Source of the DNA: Acidimicrobiales bacterium
Lineage (GTDB): Bacteria > Actinomycetota > Acidimicrobiia > Acidimicrobiales > VFJN01
Reading direction: 5' to 3'
Assembly: GCA_030681555.1 (NCBI GenBank)
Contig: JAUXRW010000015.1
Coordinates: 1-33,906, forward strand
DNA: 33,906 bases
Both the position numbers and the translations under genes were made by a program. Within the stretch, counting starts at the first letter, position 1; every line of letters starts with the position of its first letter. Under the pieces are notes generated by a model. It was not told where the DNA came from and searched no databases. It was given only the letters and a program-made list of their open reading frames with translations. Below, in pieces: positions 23,729 through 33,043 of the stretch.

Positions 23729-26700
23729 GTGCCCTCCCCCACCGACGACGCGCGCCTCGAACGGCGCCGGGCCCTCCTCCCGCGGCCCCGGTACCCCGAT
23801 CTGCCCGTCGTGGCGCACCGGGAGGCGCTGCTCACGGCCATCCGCGACCACCAGGTAATCGTCGTGGCCGGCGAGACGGGATCGGGCAAGAGCACCCAGC
23901 TGCCCAAGCTGTGCCTCGAGCTCGGACTGGGTGCAGCCGGCCTGATCGGGCACACCCAGCCCCGTCGCCTCGCCGCCCGCGCCGTGTCGGAGCGGATCGC
24001 CGAGGAGCTCGACACCGAGATCGGCCAGGCCGTCGGCTACACGGTGCGGTTCAACGACCGGGTCGGCGACGACACGTTCATCAAGGTCATGACAGACGGC
24101 ATCCTGCTGGCTGAGATCCAGCGCGACCGGATGCTCCGGGCCTACGAGGTGCTCATCATCGACGAGGCCCACGAGCGGAGTCTCAACATCGACTTCCTCC
24201 TCGGCTACCTCCACCAGCTCCTCCCGCAGCGACCGGACCTGAAGGTGATCATCACCTCGGCGACGATCGACACCGAGCGCTTCGCCGCCCACTTCCGTGG
24301 CGCGCCTGTGGTCGAGGTGTCAGGGCGCTCCTTCCCGGTCGAGGTCCGGTACCGCCCGATCGGCGAGGAGCCCGGCGACCGGCGCGACCAGACGCAGGCC
24401 ATCACCGACGCGGTGCAGGAGCTGGTGCGGGACGGACCCGGCGACATCCTGGTGTTCCTGTCCGGCGAGCGGGAGATCCGCGACACGGCCGAGGCGCTCG
24501 CGCGGGCTGACCTGCACGGCACCGATCTGCTCCCCCTCTACGCCCGGCTGTCGGCGACCGACCAGCACCGAGTCTTCGCACCGCACCGCGGCCGACGCGT
24601 GGTGCTCGCCACCAACGTGGCTGAGACGTCGCTCACGGTGCCGGGCATCGTCGGCGTCGTCGACCCCGGCACGGCACGGATCTCCCGGTTCAACCGGCGC
24701 ACGAAGGTGCAGCGCCTGCCCATCGAGCCCATTTCCCAGGCGTCGGCCAACCAGCGCGCCGGCCGGTGCGGCCGGGTCGCGCCCGGCACATGCATCCGTC
24801 TCTACGCCGAGGAGGACTTCGCCGCGCGGCCGGAGTTCACCGAGCCGGAGATCCTCCGCACCAACCTGGCGTCGGTCATCCTCCAGATGGCCGCCCTGGG
24901 CCTCGGCGACGTTACCGCCTTCCCCTTCGTCGAGCCGCCCGATGCCCGTGCCATCCGCGATGGCATCCTGCTGCTCGAAGAGCTGGGGGCCATCGCCCGG
25001 GGCACCACCGGGGACCACGTGCAGCTGACCAAGCTCGGCCGCCGGCTCTCCCGGCTGCCGGTCGATCCGCGCCTCGGCCGGATGGTGCTGGAGGCCGACC
25101 GCCACGGCGTGGTCGCGGAGGTGCTGGTGCTGGCCGCGGGGATGTCGATCCAGGACCCTCGCGAGCGACCGGCCGACCACCAGCAGACGGCGCGCGAGCA
25201 CCACAAGCGCTTCGAGGATCCGACCTCGGACTTCCTGGGCTACCTCAACCTCTGGCGCTACCTGCGCGCCCAGCAGAAGGAGCTCGGCTCGAGCCAGTTC
25301 CGCCGGATGTGCCAGCGCGAGCACCTTCACCACCTCCGGGTCCGGGAGTGGCAGGACGTCCACGTCCAGCTGCGCCAGGCCGCGCGGGGCATCGGCCTCG
25401 ACGTCCGGCCCCTGGCCGACGATCCGGACCGCGACGGCATTCACACCGCCCTGCTCGCCGGCCTCCTCTCCCACGTAGGCATGCTCGACGTCGAGGGGGG
25501 CGAGTACCGGGGCGCCCGGGAGGCGCGGTTCACCCTCGCCAACGGTTCGGCCCTCGGCAAGCGACGGCCGAAGTGGGTCGTGGCCGGCGAACTCGTCGAG
25601 ACGGACCGGCTGCGGGCCCGGACGGTGGCACAGGTCCAGCCGCACCAGATCGAGCGCGTCGCGGGCCACCTGGTGACGCGGCACCACGAGGAGCCCTGGT
25701 GGGACCAGGACCGGGGCGCCGCCGTGACCAACGAGCGCGTCAGCCTCTACGGCCTGCCGATCGTCACCGCCCGCTGCGTGGGCTACGAGCGCATCGACCC
25801 GGTGGAGGCGCGGGCGATGCTCATCCGGCACGCCCTGGTGGACGGCGACTGGCACAGCCACCACGCCTTCGTGCAGGCCAACAAGGAGCAGGTCGCAGAG
25901 GTGCTCGCCCTGGAGGACCGGGTTCGGCGTGACCTCCTCGTGGACGACGACGCGCTCTGGGCCTTCTTCGACGCTCGCGTCCCCTCGGACGTCACCACCG
26001 CTCGCCGCTTCGACCGCTGGTGGAAGCAGGCACAGCGCGCCCAACCCGACCTGCTCGCCTACGGGCCGGAGGACCTCCTCGATCCCAACGACGGCCCGAT
26101 CGATCTGGCGGGCTTCCCCGACACCTGGGTCGTCGACGGCCTGGCCCTACCGCTCGCCTACGTGCGCAACCCCTCCTCGGATCTCGACGGGGTCACCGTC
26201 GACGTGCCCCTGCCGCTGCTCGACCGGCTCGAGGGCGCCGGGCTCGACTGGCAGGTGCCCGGCCGTAGGCCCGAGCTCGTGGTCGCCCTGCTGCGGACGC
26301 TGCCGAAGGCGCTGCGGCGCCACGCCAGCCCGGCGCCGGACGTCGCGCGCGAGCTCCTGGCACGCGTCGGTCCTGAGGACGGGCCGCTGCTGGATGTGCT
26401 CGCGCGCGCCGTGGCTCTCCGCTCCGGCGAGCCGTTCAGGGCCCGCAGCTTCCACCTCGACGACGTCCCCGGGCACCTCCGGATCACGATCCGGGCCACC
26501 GACGCGGCCGGCCGACCGGTCGCCTGGAGCAAGGACCTCCCGGCGCTGCGCCGGCGCCTGCGAGACCGCATCCGCGAAGCCGTGGCCGCCGCCGCCCCGC
26601 TCCCCGAGCAGGGCAACCTGCGCCGGTGGCCCGACGGGGACCTTCCCCGCACGGTCGAGACGCACCACGCTGGCGTGGTCGTCACCGCGTTCCCCGCCCT

Positions 26701-27448
26701 GGCCGACGAAGGCGACGCCGTCGCCGTGCGGATCCTGCCGACCGAGTCCGAGCAGCGCACGGCCATGTGGGCGGGGACCAGGCGGCTCCTCCTGCTTCAC
26801 CTCGGCTCGCCGCTCCGCACGCTCGACCGCTCCCTCACCAACCCGACGAAGGTGGCCCTCGCCGCGTCGGCCCACGTGACCGCCGCCGAGGTCTACGTCG
26901 ACGCCGCCACCGCAGCCGTGGACCACCTCCTCCTCCGGGCGGGCGGTCCGGTCTGGACCCGCGCCGAGTTCGACACGCTCGCCGCCACCGTGCGATCGCA
27001 CTTCGCCGCCACCGCCGCCGAGGTTGCTGGGCAGGTGGGGCAGGCCGTGGCGACGGTCAACCGCGTCGAGGCGCGCCTGTCGACCATGCTCTCGGCGAAC
27101 CTCGACGAGACGGTGGTGGACGTCCAGGCCCACATCCGGCGGCTCCTCCACCGCGGGTGGATCACCGCCGCGGGCACCGACCACCTCCCCGACGTCGTCC
27201 GCTACCTCGCCGGCATCGAGCACCGCCTCGACAAGGCGGCGGCACAACCCGATCGGGACCGGGCGCGCCTGCGTGCGCTCCAGAAGCTGGAACGGGAGTA
27301 CCGGAGCGTCGCGCCGCGAGACGTCGACGGGCGCGTCCGGTGGATGCTCGAGGAGCTGCGGGTGAGCACCTTCGCCCAGAAGGTGGGCGTGAAGGGTGGG
27401 GCCAGCGAGCCCAAGGTCCGCAGCGAGCTGGCGCGCCTGCTCACCTAG
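23729..27448 (+). CDS. hrpA: HrpA-type DEAH-box ATP-dependent RNA helicase
   Basis: 1239 aa, close to E. coli HrpA (about 1300), which resolves stalled or collided ribosomes and takes part in mRNA processing. The helicase core fills the first ~520 residues: motif I VVAGETGSGKSTQLPKLCLE, GHTQPRRLAARAVSERIAEE (Ia), DEAH box IIDEAHERSLNIDF, SATIDTERFAAHF (III), FLSGEREIRDTAEAL (IV), TNVAETSLTVPGI (V) and ANQRAGRCGRV (VI), then the winged-helix/ratchet region. The remaining part is the DUF3418 C-terminal region specific to HrpA, ending with a helical segment (LRVSTFAQKVGVKGGASEPK). The start is a GTG at 23729. It is followed by a convergent hairpin. Confidence 0.95.
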   Translation: MPSPTDDARLERRRALLPRPRYPDLPVVAHREALLTAIRDHQVIVVAGETGSGKSTQLPKLCLELGLGAAGLIGHTQPRRLAARAVSERIAEELDTEIGQAVGYTVRFNDRVGDDTFIKVMTDGILLAEIQRDRMLRAYEVLIIDEAHERSLNIDFLLGYLHQLLPQRPDLKVIITSATIDTERFAAHFRGAPVVEVSGRSFPVEVRYRPIGEEPGDRRDQTQAITDAVQELVRDGPGDILVFLSGEREIRDTAEALARADLHGTDLLPLYARLSATDQHRVFAPHRGRRVVLATNVAETSLTVPGIVGVVDPGTARISRFNRRTKVQRLPIEPISQASANQRAGRCGRVAPGTCIRLYAEEDFAARPEFTEPEILRTNLASVILQMAALGLGDVTAFPFVEPPDARAIRDGILLLEELGAIARGTTGDHVQLTKLGRRLSRLPVDPRLGRMVLEADRHGVVAEVLVLAAGMSIQDPRERPADHQQTAREHHKRFEDPTSDFLGYLNLWRYLRAQQKELGSSQFRRMCQREHLHHLRVREWQDVHVQLRQAARGIGLDVRPLADDPDRDGIHTALLAGLLSHVGMLDVEGGEYRGAREARFTLANGSALGKRRPKWVVAGELVETDRLRARTVAQVQPHQIERVAGHLVTRHHEEPWWDQDRGAAVTNERVSLYGLPIVTARCVGYERIDPVEARAMLIRHALVDGDWHSHHAFVQANKEQVAEVLALEDRVRRDLLVDDDALWAFFDARVPSDVTTARRFDRWWKQAQRAQPDLLAYGPEDLLDPNDGPIDLAGFPDTWVVDGLALPLAYVRNPSSDLDGVTVDVPLPLLDRLEGAGLDWQVPGRRPELVVALLRTLPKALRRHASPAPDVARELLARVGPEDGPLLDVLARAVALRSGEPFRARSFHLDDVPGHLRITIRATDAAGRPVAWSKDLPALRRRLRDRIREAVAAAAPLPEQGNLRRWPDGDLPRTVETHHAGVVVTAFPALADEGDAVAVRILPTESEQRTAMWAGTRRLLLLHLGSPLRTLDRSLTNPTKVALAASAHVTAAEVYVDAATAAVDHLLLRAGGPVWTRAEFDTLAATVRSHFAATAAEVAGQVGQAVATVNRVEARLSTMLSANLDETVVDVQAHIRRLLHRGWITAAGTDHLPDVVRYLAGIEHRLDKAAAQPDRDRARLRALQKLEREYRSVAPRDVDGRVRWMLEELRVSTFAQKVGVKGGASEPKVRSELARLLT

Positions 27449-27454
27449 GACGCA

Positions 27455-27489
27455 CGCGCAACGGCCGCCCGAAAGGCGGCCGTTGCGCG
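27455..27489. terminator. Strong bidirectional hairpin between hrpA and thiolase gene
   Basis: CGCGCAACGGCCGCC pairs perfectly over 15 bp with GGCGGCCGTTGCGCG around the loop CGAAA. It sits 6 nt after the hrpA stop and 20 nt beyond the thiolase stop, so it can serve both convergent genes. There is no T tract on either side, as is common for high-GC actinobacterial terminators. Confidence 0.8.
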
Positions 27490-27509
27490 ACCTGTCGCCC
27501 GGCCGGGGT

Positions 27510-28697
27510 TCAGCCGAGGCGCTCGATGATGGTGGCGTTGGCCAGCCCGCCGCCTTCGCACATGGTCTGGAGGCCATAGCGGCCACCGGTGCGCTCGAGC
27601 TCGTTGAGCAGCGTGGCGAGGAGCTTCGTGCCCGAGCCGCCCAGCGGGTGACCGAGGGCGATGGCGCCGCCGTTGACGTTGGTCTTGCCCAGGTCTGCCT
27701 TGAGCTCCTTCTCCCAGGCGAGCACGACGGAGGCGAACGCCTCGTTGACCTCGAACAGGTCGATGTCGTCGACCGAGAGGCCGGACTTCTCGAGGGCCTT
27801 GGCGGTGGACGGGATGGGGCCGGTGAGCATCGTCACGGGATCGACGCCGGCAAGGGCGAAGGTGTGGAAGCGGGCCCGCGGGGTGAGGCCGAGCTCCCTG
27901 GCCTTGTCCTCGGTCATGATCAGCGCGGCGGAGGCGCCGTCGGAGATCTGGCTGGAGTTGCCGGCCGTCACCTTGCCGTCGGGCTTGAAGGCCGGCTTCA
28001 GGTTGGCGAGGGTCTCGGCCGTGGTGCCCGGGCGAATGCCCTCGTCCTGGAGGACGAGGTCGGCGCTCTCGACGATGTTGCCCGTCTCCTTGTCGAGGCG
28101 CTTCTCGCTGACGCCCACGATCTCGTTCTCGAAGCGTCCCTCGGCCGTGGCCTGCTCGGCGCGCCGCTGCGACTCGGCCCCGAACGCGTCGAGTTCCTCG
28201 CGGCTGATGCCCCACTTGTCGGCGATCATCTCGGCCGAGATGCCCTGCGGCACGAGCCCGGGATCGGTGTAGCGGGCCAGGACCTTGTGGCCGAAGGGCA
28301 CCGAGCCGGGGGTCATCGATGCGCCCATCGGGGTGGTGGTCATGACCTCGACCCCGGCGGCGATGGCGATGTCGTAGGCGCCGGCCATCACGCCCTGGGC
28401 TGCGAAGTGGGCCGCCTGCTGCGACGACCCGCACTGGCGGTCGACGGTGGTGGCGGGCACCGACTCGGGGAACCCGGCGGCGAGCACGGCGTTGCGGCCG
28501 ATGTTGAGCCCCTGGTTGCCGACCTGCATGACACAGCCCATGATCACGTCGTCGATGAGGGCGGGATCGAGGTTGTTGCGCTCGACGAGGGCCTTCAGCA
28601 CCTCACCGGCCAGGTCGGCGGAGTGCCAACCCGACAGCTTTCCGTTGCGCTTGCCGCCCGCGGTGCGGACGGCGTCGACGATCACGGCAGTGGGCAT
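27510..28697 (-). CDS. Acetyl-CoA acetyltransferase / 3-ketoacyl-CoA thiolase (FadA-like)
   Basis: 395-aa thiolase, the usual size, for the last step of fatty-acid beta-oxidation or for acetoacetyl-CoA formation. It shows AVIVDAVRTAGGKRNGKLSG, the acylated active-site Cys in TVDRQCGSSQQAAHFAAQGV, NSSQISDGASAAL, EVNEAFASVVLAW with the HEAF-like (here NEAF) motif, the His in NGGAIALGHPLGGSGTKLL and the second Cys in TMCEGGGLANATIIERL. ATG at 28697 has AGGAG with good spacing (AGGAGAATCCCCC); the track's longer start is shadow. It is divergent from the acyl-CoA synthetase remnant with a TetR-type palindrome between them. No FadB-like partner is adjacent, so it probably acts with enzymes encoded elsewhere. 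Confidence 0.93.
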   Translation of the reverse strand: MPTAVIVDAVRTAGGKRNGKLSGWHSADLAGEVLKALVERNNLDPALIDDVIMGCVMQVGNQGLNIGRNAVLAAGFPESVPATTVDRQCGSSQQAAHFAAQGVMAGAYDIAIAAGVEVMTTTPMGASMTPGSVPFGHKVLARYTDPGLVPQGISAEMIADKWGISREELDAFGAESQRRAEQATAEGRFENEIVGVSEKRLDKETGNIVESADLVLQDEGIRPGTTAETLANLKPAFKPDGKVTAGNSSQISDGASAALIMTEDKARELGLTPRARFHTFALAGVDPVTMLTGPIPSTAKALEKSGLSVDDIDLFEVNEAFASVVLAWEKELKADLGKTNVNGGAIALGHPLGGSGTKLLATLLNELERTGGRYGLQTMCEGGGLANATIIERLG

Positions 28698-28739
28698 GGG
28701 GGATTCTCCTCGTAGGTCGTGTGCCGGTGCGCTGACTCT

Positions 28740-28757
28740 CTTGACCGGACGGTCAAG
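28740..28757. promoter_or_regulatory. Perfect palindrome CTTGACCG-GA-CGGTCAAG, likely TetR-family operator
   Basis: Eight-base arms are perfect inverted repeats around a 2-bp spacer. This shape (an A-C-C-G-n-n-C-G-G-T core with T/A flanks) is typical of operators bound by TetR-type repressors of fatty-acid or sterol catabolism. Each strand also reads TTGACC, a good -35 box, so a bound repressor would cover the divergent promoters of the thiolase and acyl-CoA synthetase genes. The regulator gene is not in this window. Confidence 0.7.
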
Positions 28758-28838
28758 TCTCGCGGATGGCACCGACGATTCGCAACCTGGGGTATCGAGT
28801 TGAATTGGGCCAGGCACGACGGACAGGGAGGGAGCGCC

Positions 28839-30133
28839 GTGGCAGCGATCACCAAGGACGAACTCGACGAGGCGGGCGCGGGGGAGACCGTGCCCAAGCG
28901 CTTCCTGAAGACGGTTGCGGCGCACCCGGACAAGGTGGCGCTCCGGGCCTCGTCTGGACGGCCGAGGGCTACCTCCGCCTGCTCGACGTCGAGGCCACCG
29001 GGTTCCGGGCGGTCTCGTACCTCCCCATGGCCCACATCGCAGAGCGGATGTCCACGCACTACCTCGCGCTCATGGGTGGCTACGAGGTGACCACGTGTCC
29101 CGATCCGGGCCAGATCGCCACCTACGCACGCGAGGTGCGCCCGCAGATCCTCTTCGGCGTGCCACGCGTCTGGGAGAAGATCCATGCCGGAGTCCAGGCC
29201 GCCCTCGGGGCCGACCCCGACAAGAAGCGGCGGTTCGACGAAGGCGTGGCCGCCGCATCGCCCATCGTCGAGAAGCGCAGGTTGGGCGTGGCCACCGAGG
29301 AGGAGCTGGCGACGCTGGACTTCCTCGACCAGGTTGCGTTCACGGGTGTCCGGGAGCTCATCGGCCTCGATGCGCTGGAGTTCGCCCTCTCGGGCGCCGC
29401 GCCGATCCCCGCCGAGCTCATCAGCTGGTACCGCGCCATCGGGGTGCCGCTGTCGGAGATCTACGGGATGTCGGAGAACTGCGGTCCCATGACGTGGGCG
29501 CCCTACAAGGTGAAGGCCGGCACCGTCGGCGTCGCCTTCCCCGGGGTCGACGTCTTCCTCGCAGCGGACGGCGAGGTGTGCTGCCGCGGGGGCAACGTCT
29601 TCATCGGCTACCTCGACGATCCCGAGAAGACCGCTGAGGCTCTCGACGAAGACGGCACGCTGCACTCCGGTGACATCGGCGAGTTCGACGACGAGGGCTA
29701 CCTGCGGATCGTCGACCGCAAGAAGGAGCTCATCATCACGGCGGGAGGTAAGAACATCAGCCCCGCGAACCTCGAGGCGGCCCTCAAGACGATCCCGCTC
29801 GTCGGACAGGCCTGCGCCATCGGCGACCACCGTCCGTACGTCTCCGCCCTCGTGGTGCTCGACCCCGAGATCGCGCCTGCTTGGGCGAAGGAGCACGGCA
29901 TCGGGTTCGACACCCTGGCCGACCTGGCCGCCCACCCCGACGTCGTCGCCGAGGTCGAGCGGGGGGTGACCAAGGTGATGGCGCCGTTCAACAACGCCGA
30001 GCGGGTGAAGAAGGTGACCGTGCTCGGCGAGGAGTGGCTGCCCGACTCCGAGGAGCTCACCCCCACCTCGAAGCTGAAGCGACGCGGGGTCCACGCCAAG
30101 TACGCGGAGGAGATCGAGGGCCTCTACACCTGA
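28839..30133 (+). pseudogene. Long-chain acyl-CoA synthetase (FadD15-like) with internal deletion and frameshift
   Basis: A GTG at 28839 with a strong AGGGAGGGA ribosome site starts the real N-terminus: AAITKDELDEAGAG, then TVPKRFLKTVAAHPDKVALR. At about 28953 the sequence jumps, out of frame, to VWTAEGYLRLLDVEATGFRA and SYLPMAHIAERMSTHYLAL, which normally lies some 150 residues further on. The missing part includes the AMP-binding P-loop (T-S-G-T-T-G-x-P-K-G). The rest is well conserved to the end: RELIGLDALEFALSGAAPIP, SEIYGMSENCGPMTW, TLHSGDIGEFDDEGYLRIVD, RKKELIITAGGKNISPAN and LTPTSKLKRRGVHAKYAEEI. Without the P-loop and with a broken frame it should be inactive. The track's 28766 start is non-coding sequence. 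A recent deletion or an assembly error would look the same. Confidence 0.85.
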
Positions 30134-30241
30134 CGCGGCTGGTCGTCGGCCGGCCCCACCCAAGGCCAGCCTCCGCAGGTCCAGCCCCGCGCCGGTGACG
30201 GAACGCGCCCGGGTGGGCAGCCCCCCGGTACCGCCCGGCGG

Positions 30242-30247
30242 TAGCGT
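30242..30247 (+). promoter_or_regulatory. -10 hexamer TAGCGT upstream of the coiled-coil gene
   Basis: TAGCGT lies 32 nt before the GTG at 30280, leaving a short leader with a GAAGGG ribosome site. This promoter would give a normal, led transcript, unlike most others in the window. Confidence 0.35.
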
Positions 30248-30279
30248 GTGGCGCGAAACCGACCGACGAAGGGCAGCAG

Positions 30280-31887
30280 GTGACCTCTGAAGGTGATCCC
30301 GGGCAGGGCGGCAACGAAGCAGCAGCCGACCCCGTGACGCGGCCCGCCGGATCCGACCCCCCCATCGTCCCCGATCGTCGGTGGGGACAACGGCCGAAGC
30401 GCAACGAGAGCGCGCCAGCCCAGCCCACCGGGGAGCGCCGCCGCCGCTGGGAGGCCGGCCTCGAGCCGCGCTCCCGCCCGGATGCGCCGACCATCACCGG
30501 GCAGCCGGAGAAGACGAGCGGCGGGCCGGTCCACGAGCCGTCGCCGCCCCCTCCCCCGCCGCCCGGGGGGCAAGCCCGACGCGTCGCCACGGTGTCGGCG
30601 TCGCCCGCCTCAACGGGGGCAGCCGCCTCGAGCAGCGGCGGCTCGCGGCCGCCCGCCCTACCGGAGCGCGGCCGCTCCGGTCCGCCCGCCGCGCCACCTC
30701 CCGCCATTCCTGTGTCGGAGCCGGCCGAGCGCCGGGGCGGAGTGGCCGTCGGCGACCTAGCTCAGCAGCTGGCCGCCGTGCAGGCGCAGGTGGCCTCGCT
30801 CAGCGCCCAGCTGACCACCCTGGCCCACCGCATCACCTACGACATGGAGCGGGGCGCCCAGACCACGTCGGAGCGCATCCTCCGTGACCTCAGCCAGCTC
30901 CCTCAGCAGGTGAGCTACCAGGTCGGCGCCCACCTCGGCCCGGCCATCGACGACCTCACCGACCAGGTCGAGTCCGACAGCGCCCGCCTCACGGAGGTGG
31001 TCGACGTCCGTCTTGCAGCGCGCCTCACGACGATCGCCGACGCGGTGCAGGCCATGCCCCTGGCCAACGTCGAGCTGCTCAGCAACATCGAGACCGTCGG
31101 CGTCGATCTGCAGGACCGGTTCGAGCGCTTCTCCACCCGCATCGCCGACCAGGTGACGGCCCTGGAGCGCGCCACCACCGCCGAGCTCACCCGGTTGCGC
31201 GATCACGTCGACGAGCTGCAGGCCTCGGCCAGCCAGCCCGGCCTCGACCACGACGTGCTCGCGCGGATGGCCGGGCAGGTCGAGCGCATGGTGCAGCGAT
31301 CGTCGGGCACCAGCGAGGTGGTCGACGCAGTGGAGCTCCTCATCAACGAGCACCTGGAGGTGCTGCGCGACGGCATCGAGACCCGCGTGGGTGCCCTGGC
31401 TCCGGCGCTGAGCGAGGAACTCGAAGCCCTGCGCGCCGATGCGCTGGCCGGTGTCACCGCGTCCGACGAGGCGCTGGGCGAGCGGGTGGACGCTCTTGAG
31501 TCATCCCTCGGCGAGCGCGTCGACGCTGCGCTCGCCGAGCAGATCGACGTGCTGGAGGGGCTCGTCGCCGATCGGCACATGGAGCTGCTGACCGCCGTGA
31601 GCACGACGGCGGAGGAGCGACAGGAGGAGCTGGCCGGCCTCGTCGCCCTCGCCAACGAGCGAATCGAGGCGATCCATGCGGCGGTCAGAGAGCTCCAGAC
31701 CAGCGGCGCCGGTGCCGGCGGCTCGGTCGACGAGGAGGCCATGGCGGCAGTCACCGAGGAGCTGCAGGCGCTGCGTCGTCGCATCACGCTGCGGTTCGAG
31801 TCGGGCGACGCGCCGGCGGGGCTCACGCCCCAGCAGCTCCAGCAGCTCGCCGACGCCGTCGCCGAGCGCATCGCCAGCCGGCACTGA
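30280..31887 (+). CDS. Coiled-coil protein with disordered Pro-rich N-terminus (unknown function)
   Basis: 535 aa from the GTG at 30280 (GAAGGG upstream). I do not recognise a family. Residues 1-150 are low-complexity, rich in Pro, Arg, Gly and Ser, with a run of eight prolines in SPPPPPPPPGGQARR. From about 155 the protein is almost entirely predicted helix with heptad-like spacing: DLAQQLAAVQAQVASLSAQL, ALERATTAELTRLRDHVDEL and ERVDALESSLGERVDAALAE, strongly acidic and with almost no aromatic residues. No membrane segment or signal is seen. The layout resembles cytoskeletal or polar-scaffold proteins, but that is only a shape comparison. It is convergent with the acyltransferase gene; just 7 bp separate their stops. 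Confidence 0.75.
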   Translation: MTSEGDPGQGGNEAAADPVTRPAGSDPPIVPDRRWGQRPKRNESAPAQPTGERRRRWEAGLEPRSRPDAPTITGQPEKTSGGPVHEPSPPPPPPPGGQARRVATVSASPASTGAAASSSGGSRPPALPERGRSGPPAAPPPAIPVSEPAERRGGVAVGDLAQQLAAVQAQVASLSAQLTTLAHRITYDMERGAQTTSERILRDLSQLPQQVSYQVGAHLGPAIDDLTDQVESDSARLTEVVDVRLAARLTTIADAVQAMPLANVELLSNIETVGVDLQDRFERFSTRIADQVTALERATTAELTRLRDHVDELQASASQPGLDHDVLARMAGQVERMVQRSSGTSEVVDAVELLINEHLEVLRDGIETRVGALAPALSEELEALRADALAGVTASDEALGERVDALESSLGERVDAALAEQIDVLEGLVADRHMELLTAVSTTAEERQEELAGLVALANERIEAIHAAVRELQTSGAGAGGSVDEEAMAAVTEELQALRRRITLRFESGDAPAGLTPQQLQQLADAVAERIASRH

Positions 31888-31894
31888 GTAAGCG

Positions 31895-33034
31895 TCATCC
31901 GACGGCGGCGCGGCGTCGCCGGCCCGGGCGGATGCGTGCCTTGAGCTCGAGCGCAGGTCGCTCGACGAGGCGGTAGGACAACGCGGTCGTCGCTGCGGCG
32001 AGGGCGAGGCCGACAGCGACGCGGACCGGCACCGGCGTGCCGTCCGGCGCCCAACGGTGGATGATGAGGAACGCGAGCGGGTGCCACAGGTAGAGCCCGT
32101 AGGACACCCGCCCCACGGCCCGCAGGGGCGCCGCGGCCAGGAGCCGGGCCACACCGCGATCGGTGTCGACGATCGCGAGCACCACGGCCGCCGAGGCCAG
32201 CGCGAACAGGGGGAACCCGACCAGGTACACGAAGCCCTCGCGCGGCCGCCCGACGAGGACGATCACCGCGAGCACGCCGGCGCCCAGCCAGCCGAGCGGC
32301 ACCGCTAGCCGCGCCGGCAGACGCGCGGTAGGGGCCCACGCGACGGCGAGCAGCGCCCCGACCAGCAACGTGTCGAGGCGGGTGTCGGTGCGGATGTAGA
32401 GGAACAGCCAGTCGCCGCCGCCCTCCCAGAGGATCGCTCGGTGCAGGCAGATCGCCACGATGGCCGCCACCAAAACTCCGCGCAGCAGCCGCCCGCTCCG
32501 GTCCAGGCGCAGGAGCCCGAGGAGGGCAAGCGGCCAGAGCACGTAGAACTGCTCCTCGACGGCGAGCGACCAGAGGTGGCCGAGGCCCTCGTTGACGGTG
32601 AACAGGTTGTGGACCGTCTGCCAGTTCGACACGTAGAGCGTGGCGGACGCGAGCGATCGCAGCTCGTGCGCGAGGGAGAGGTCGGCGAGGACGGCGTAGA
32701 GGAGGTGGGCAGCGAGGAACAGGTACAGCGCGGGCAGCAAGCGGAGGGCCCGCCGCGCGTAGAAGGCGCCGAGGTGGACGGTGCCGCCGTCGCTGACCTC
32801 CCGGAGCAGCAGGGTGGTTATGAGGAACCCGCTGAGCACGAAGAACAGGTCGACTCCGAGGAAGCCGCCGGGCAGGTAGCCCTCCTGGAGGAGCACGTCG
32901 CCCGCCTCCACGGTCTCCAGGTGGCGGAAGACGACGAGCCCGATCGCCACACCCCGCAGCCCGTCGAGGGCGGGCACGTACGAGAAGCCAGGGACCGTCG
33001 GTCTTGCGTCCTCGGGCTCCCGTGCCACGTGCAT
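31895..33034 (-). CDS. Acyltransferase-3 family integral membrane protein (OafA/YrhL-like)
   Basis: 379 aa. These enzymes move acyl groups (often acetyl) across the membrane onto sugars of surface polysaccharides, lipids or peptidoglycan. The signature N-terminus is present, YVPALDGLRGVAIGLVVFRH (with the catalytic His at its end), followed by LGVDLFFVLSGFLITTLLLR, then ARRALRLLPALYLFL and GHLWSLAVEEQFYVLWPLAL, the standard R-R and W-S-L-x-x-E-x-Q-F-Y-x-x-W-P motifs. About ten hydrophobic helices can be followed to YGLYLWHPLAFLII near the end. There is no C-terminal SGNH domain, so it is the short form. ATG at 33034 has TAGCCT nine bases upstream. The acceptor is unknown. Confidence 0.93.
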   Translation of the reverse strand: MHVAREPEDARPTVPGFSYVPALDGLRGVAIGLVVFRHLETVEAGDVLLQEGYLPGGFLGVDLFFVLSGFLITTLLLREVSDGGTVHLGAFYARRALRLLPALYLFLAAHLLYAVLADLSLAHELRSLASATLYVSNWQTVHNLFTVNEGLGHLWSLAVEEQFYVLWPLALLGLLRLDRSGRLLRGVLVAAIVAICLHRAILWEGGGDWLFLYIRTDTRLDTLLVGALLAVAWAPTARLPARLAVPLGWLGAGVLAVIVLVGRPREGFVYLVGFPLFALASAAVVLAIVDTDRGVARLLAAAPLRAVGRVSYGLYLWHPLAFLIIHRWAPDGTPVPVRVAVGLALAAATTALSYRLVERPALELKARIRPGRRRRAAVG

Positions 33035-33043
33035 GTCCTGCCG

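Noticed and set aside
24320-26044. 574-aa minus-strand ORF opposite hrpA
   Set aside because: Mirror of the helicase codons. No motif, no start context, and the helicase frame is fully conserved.
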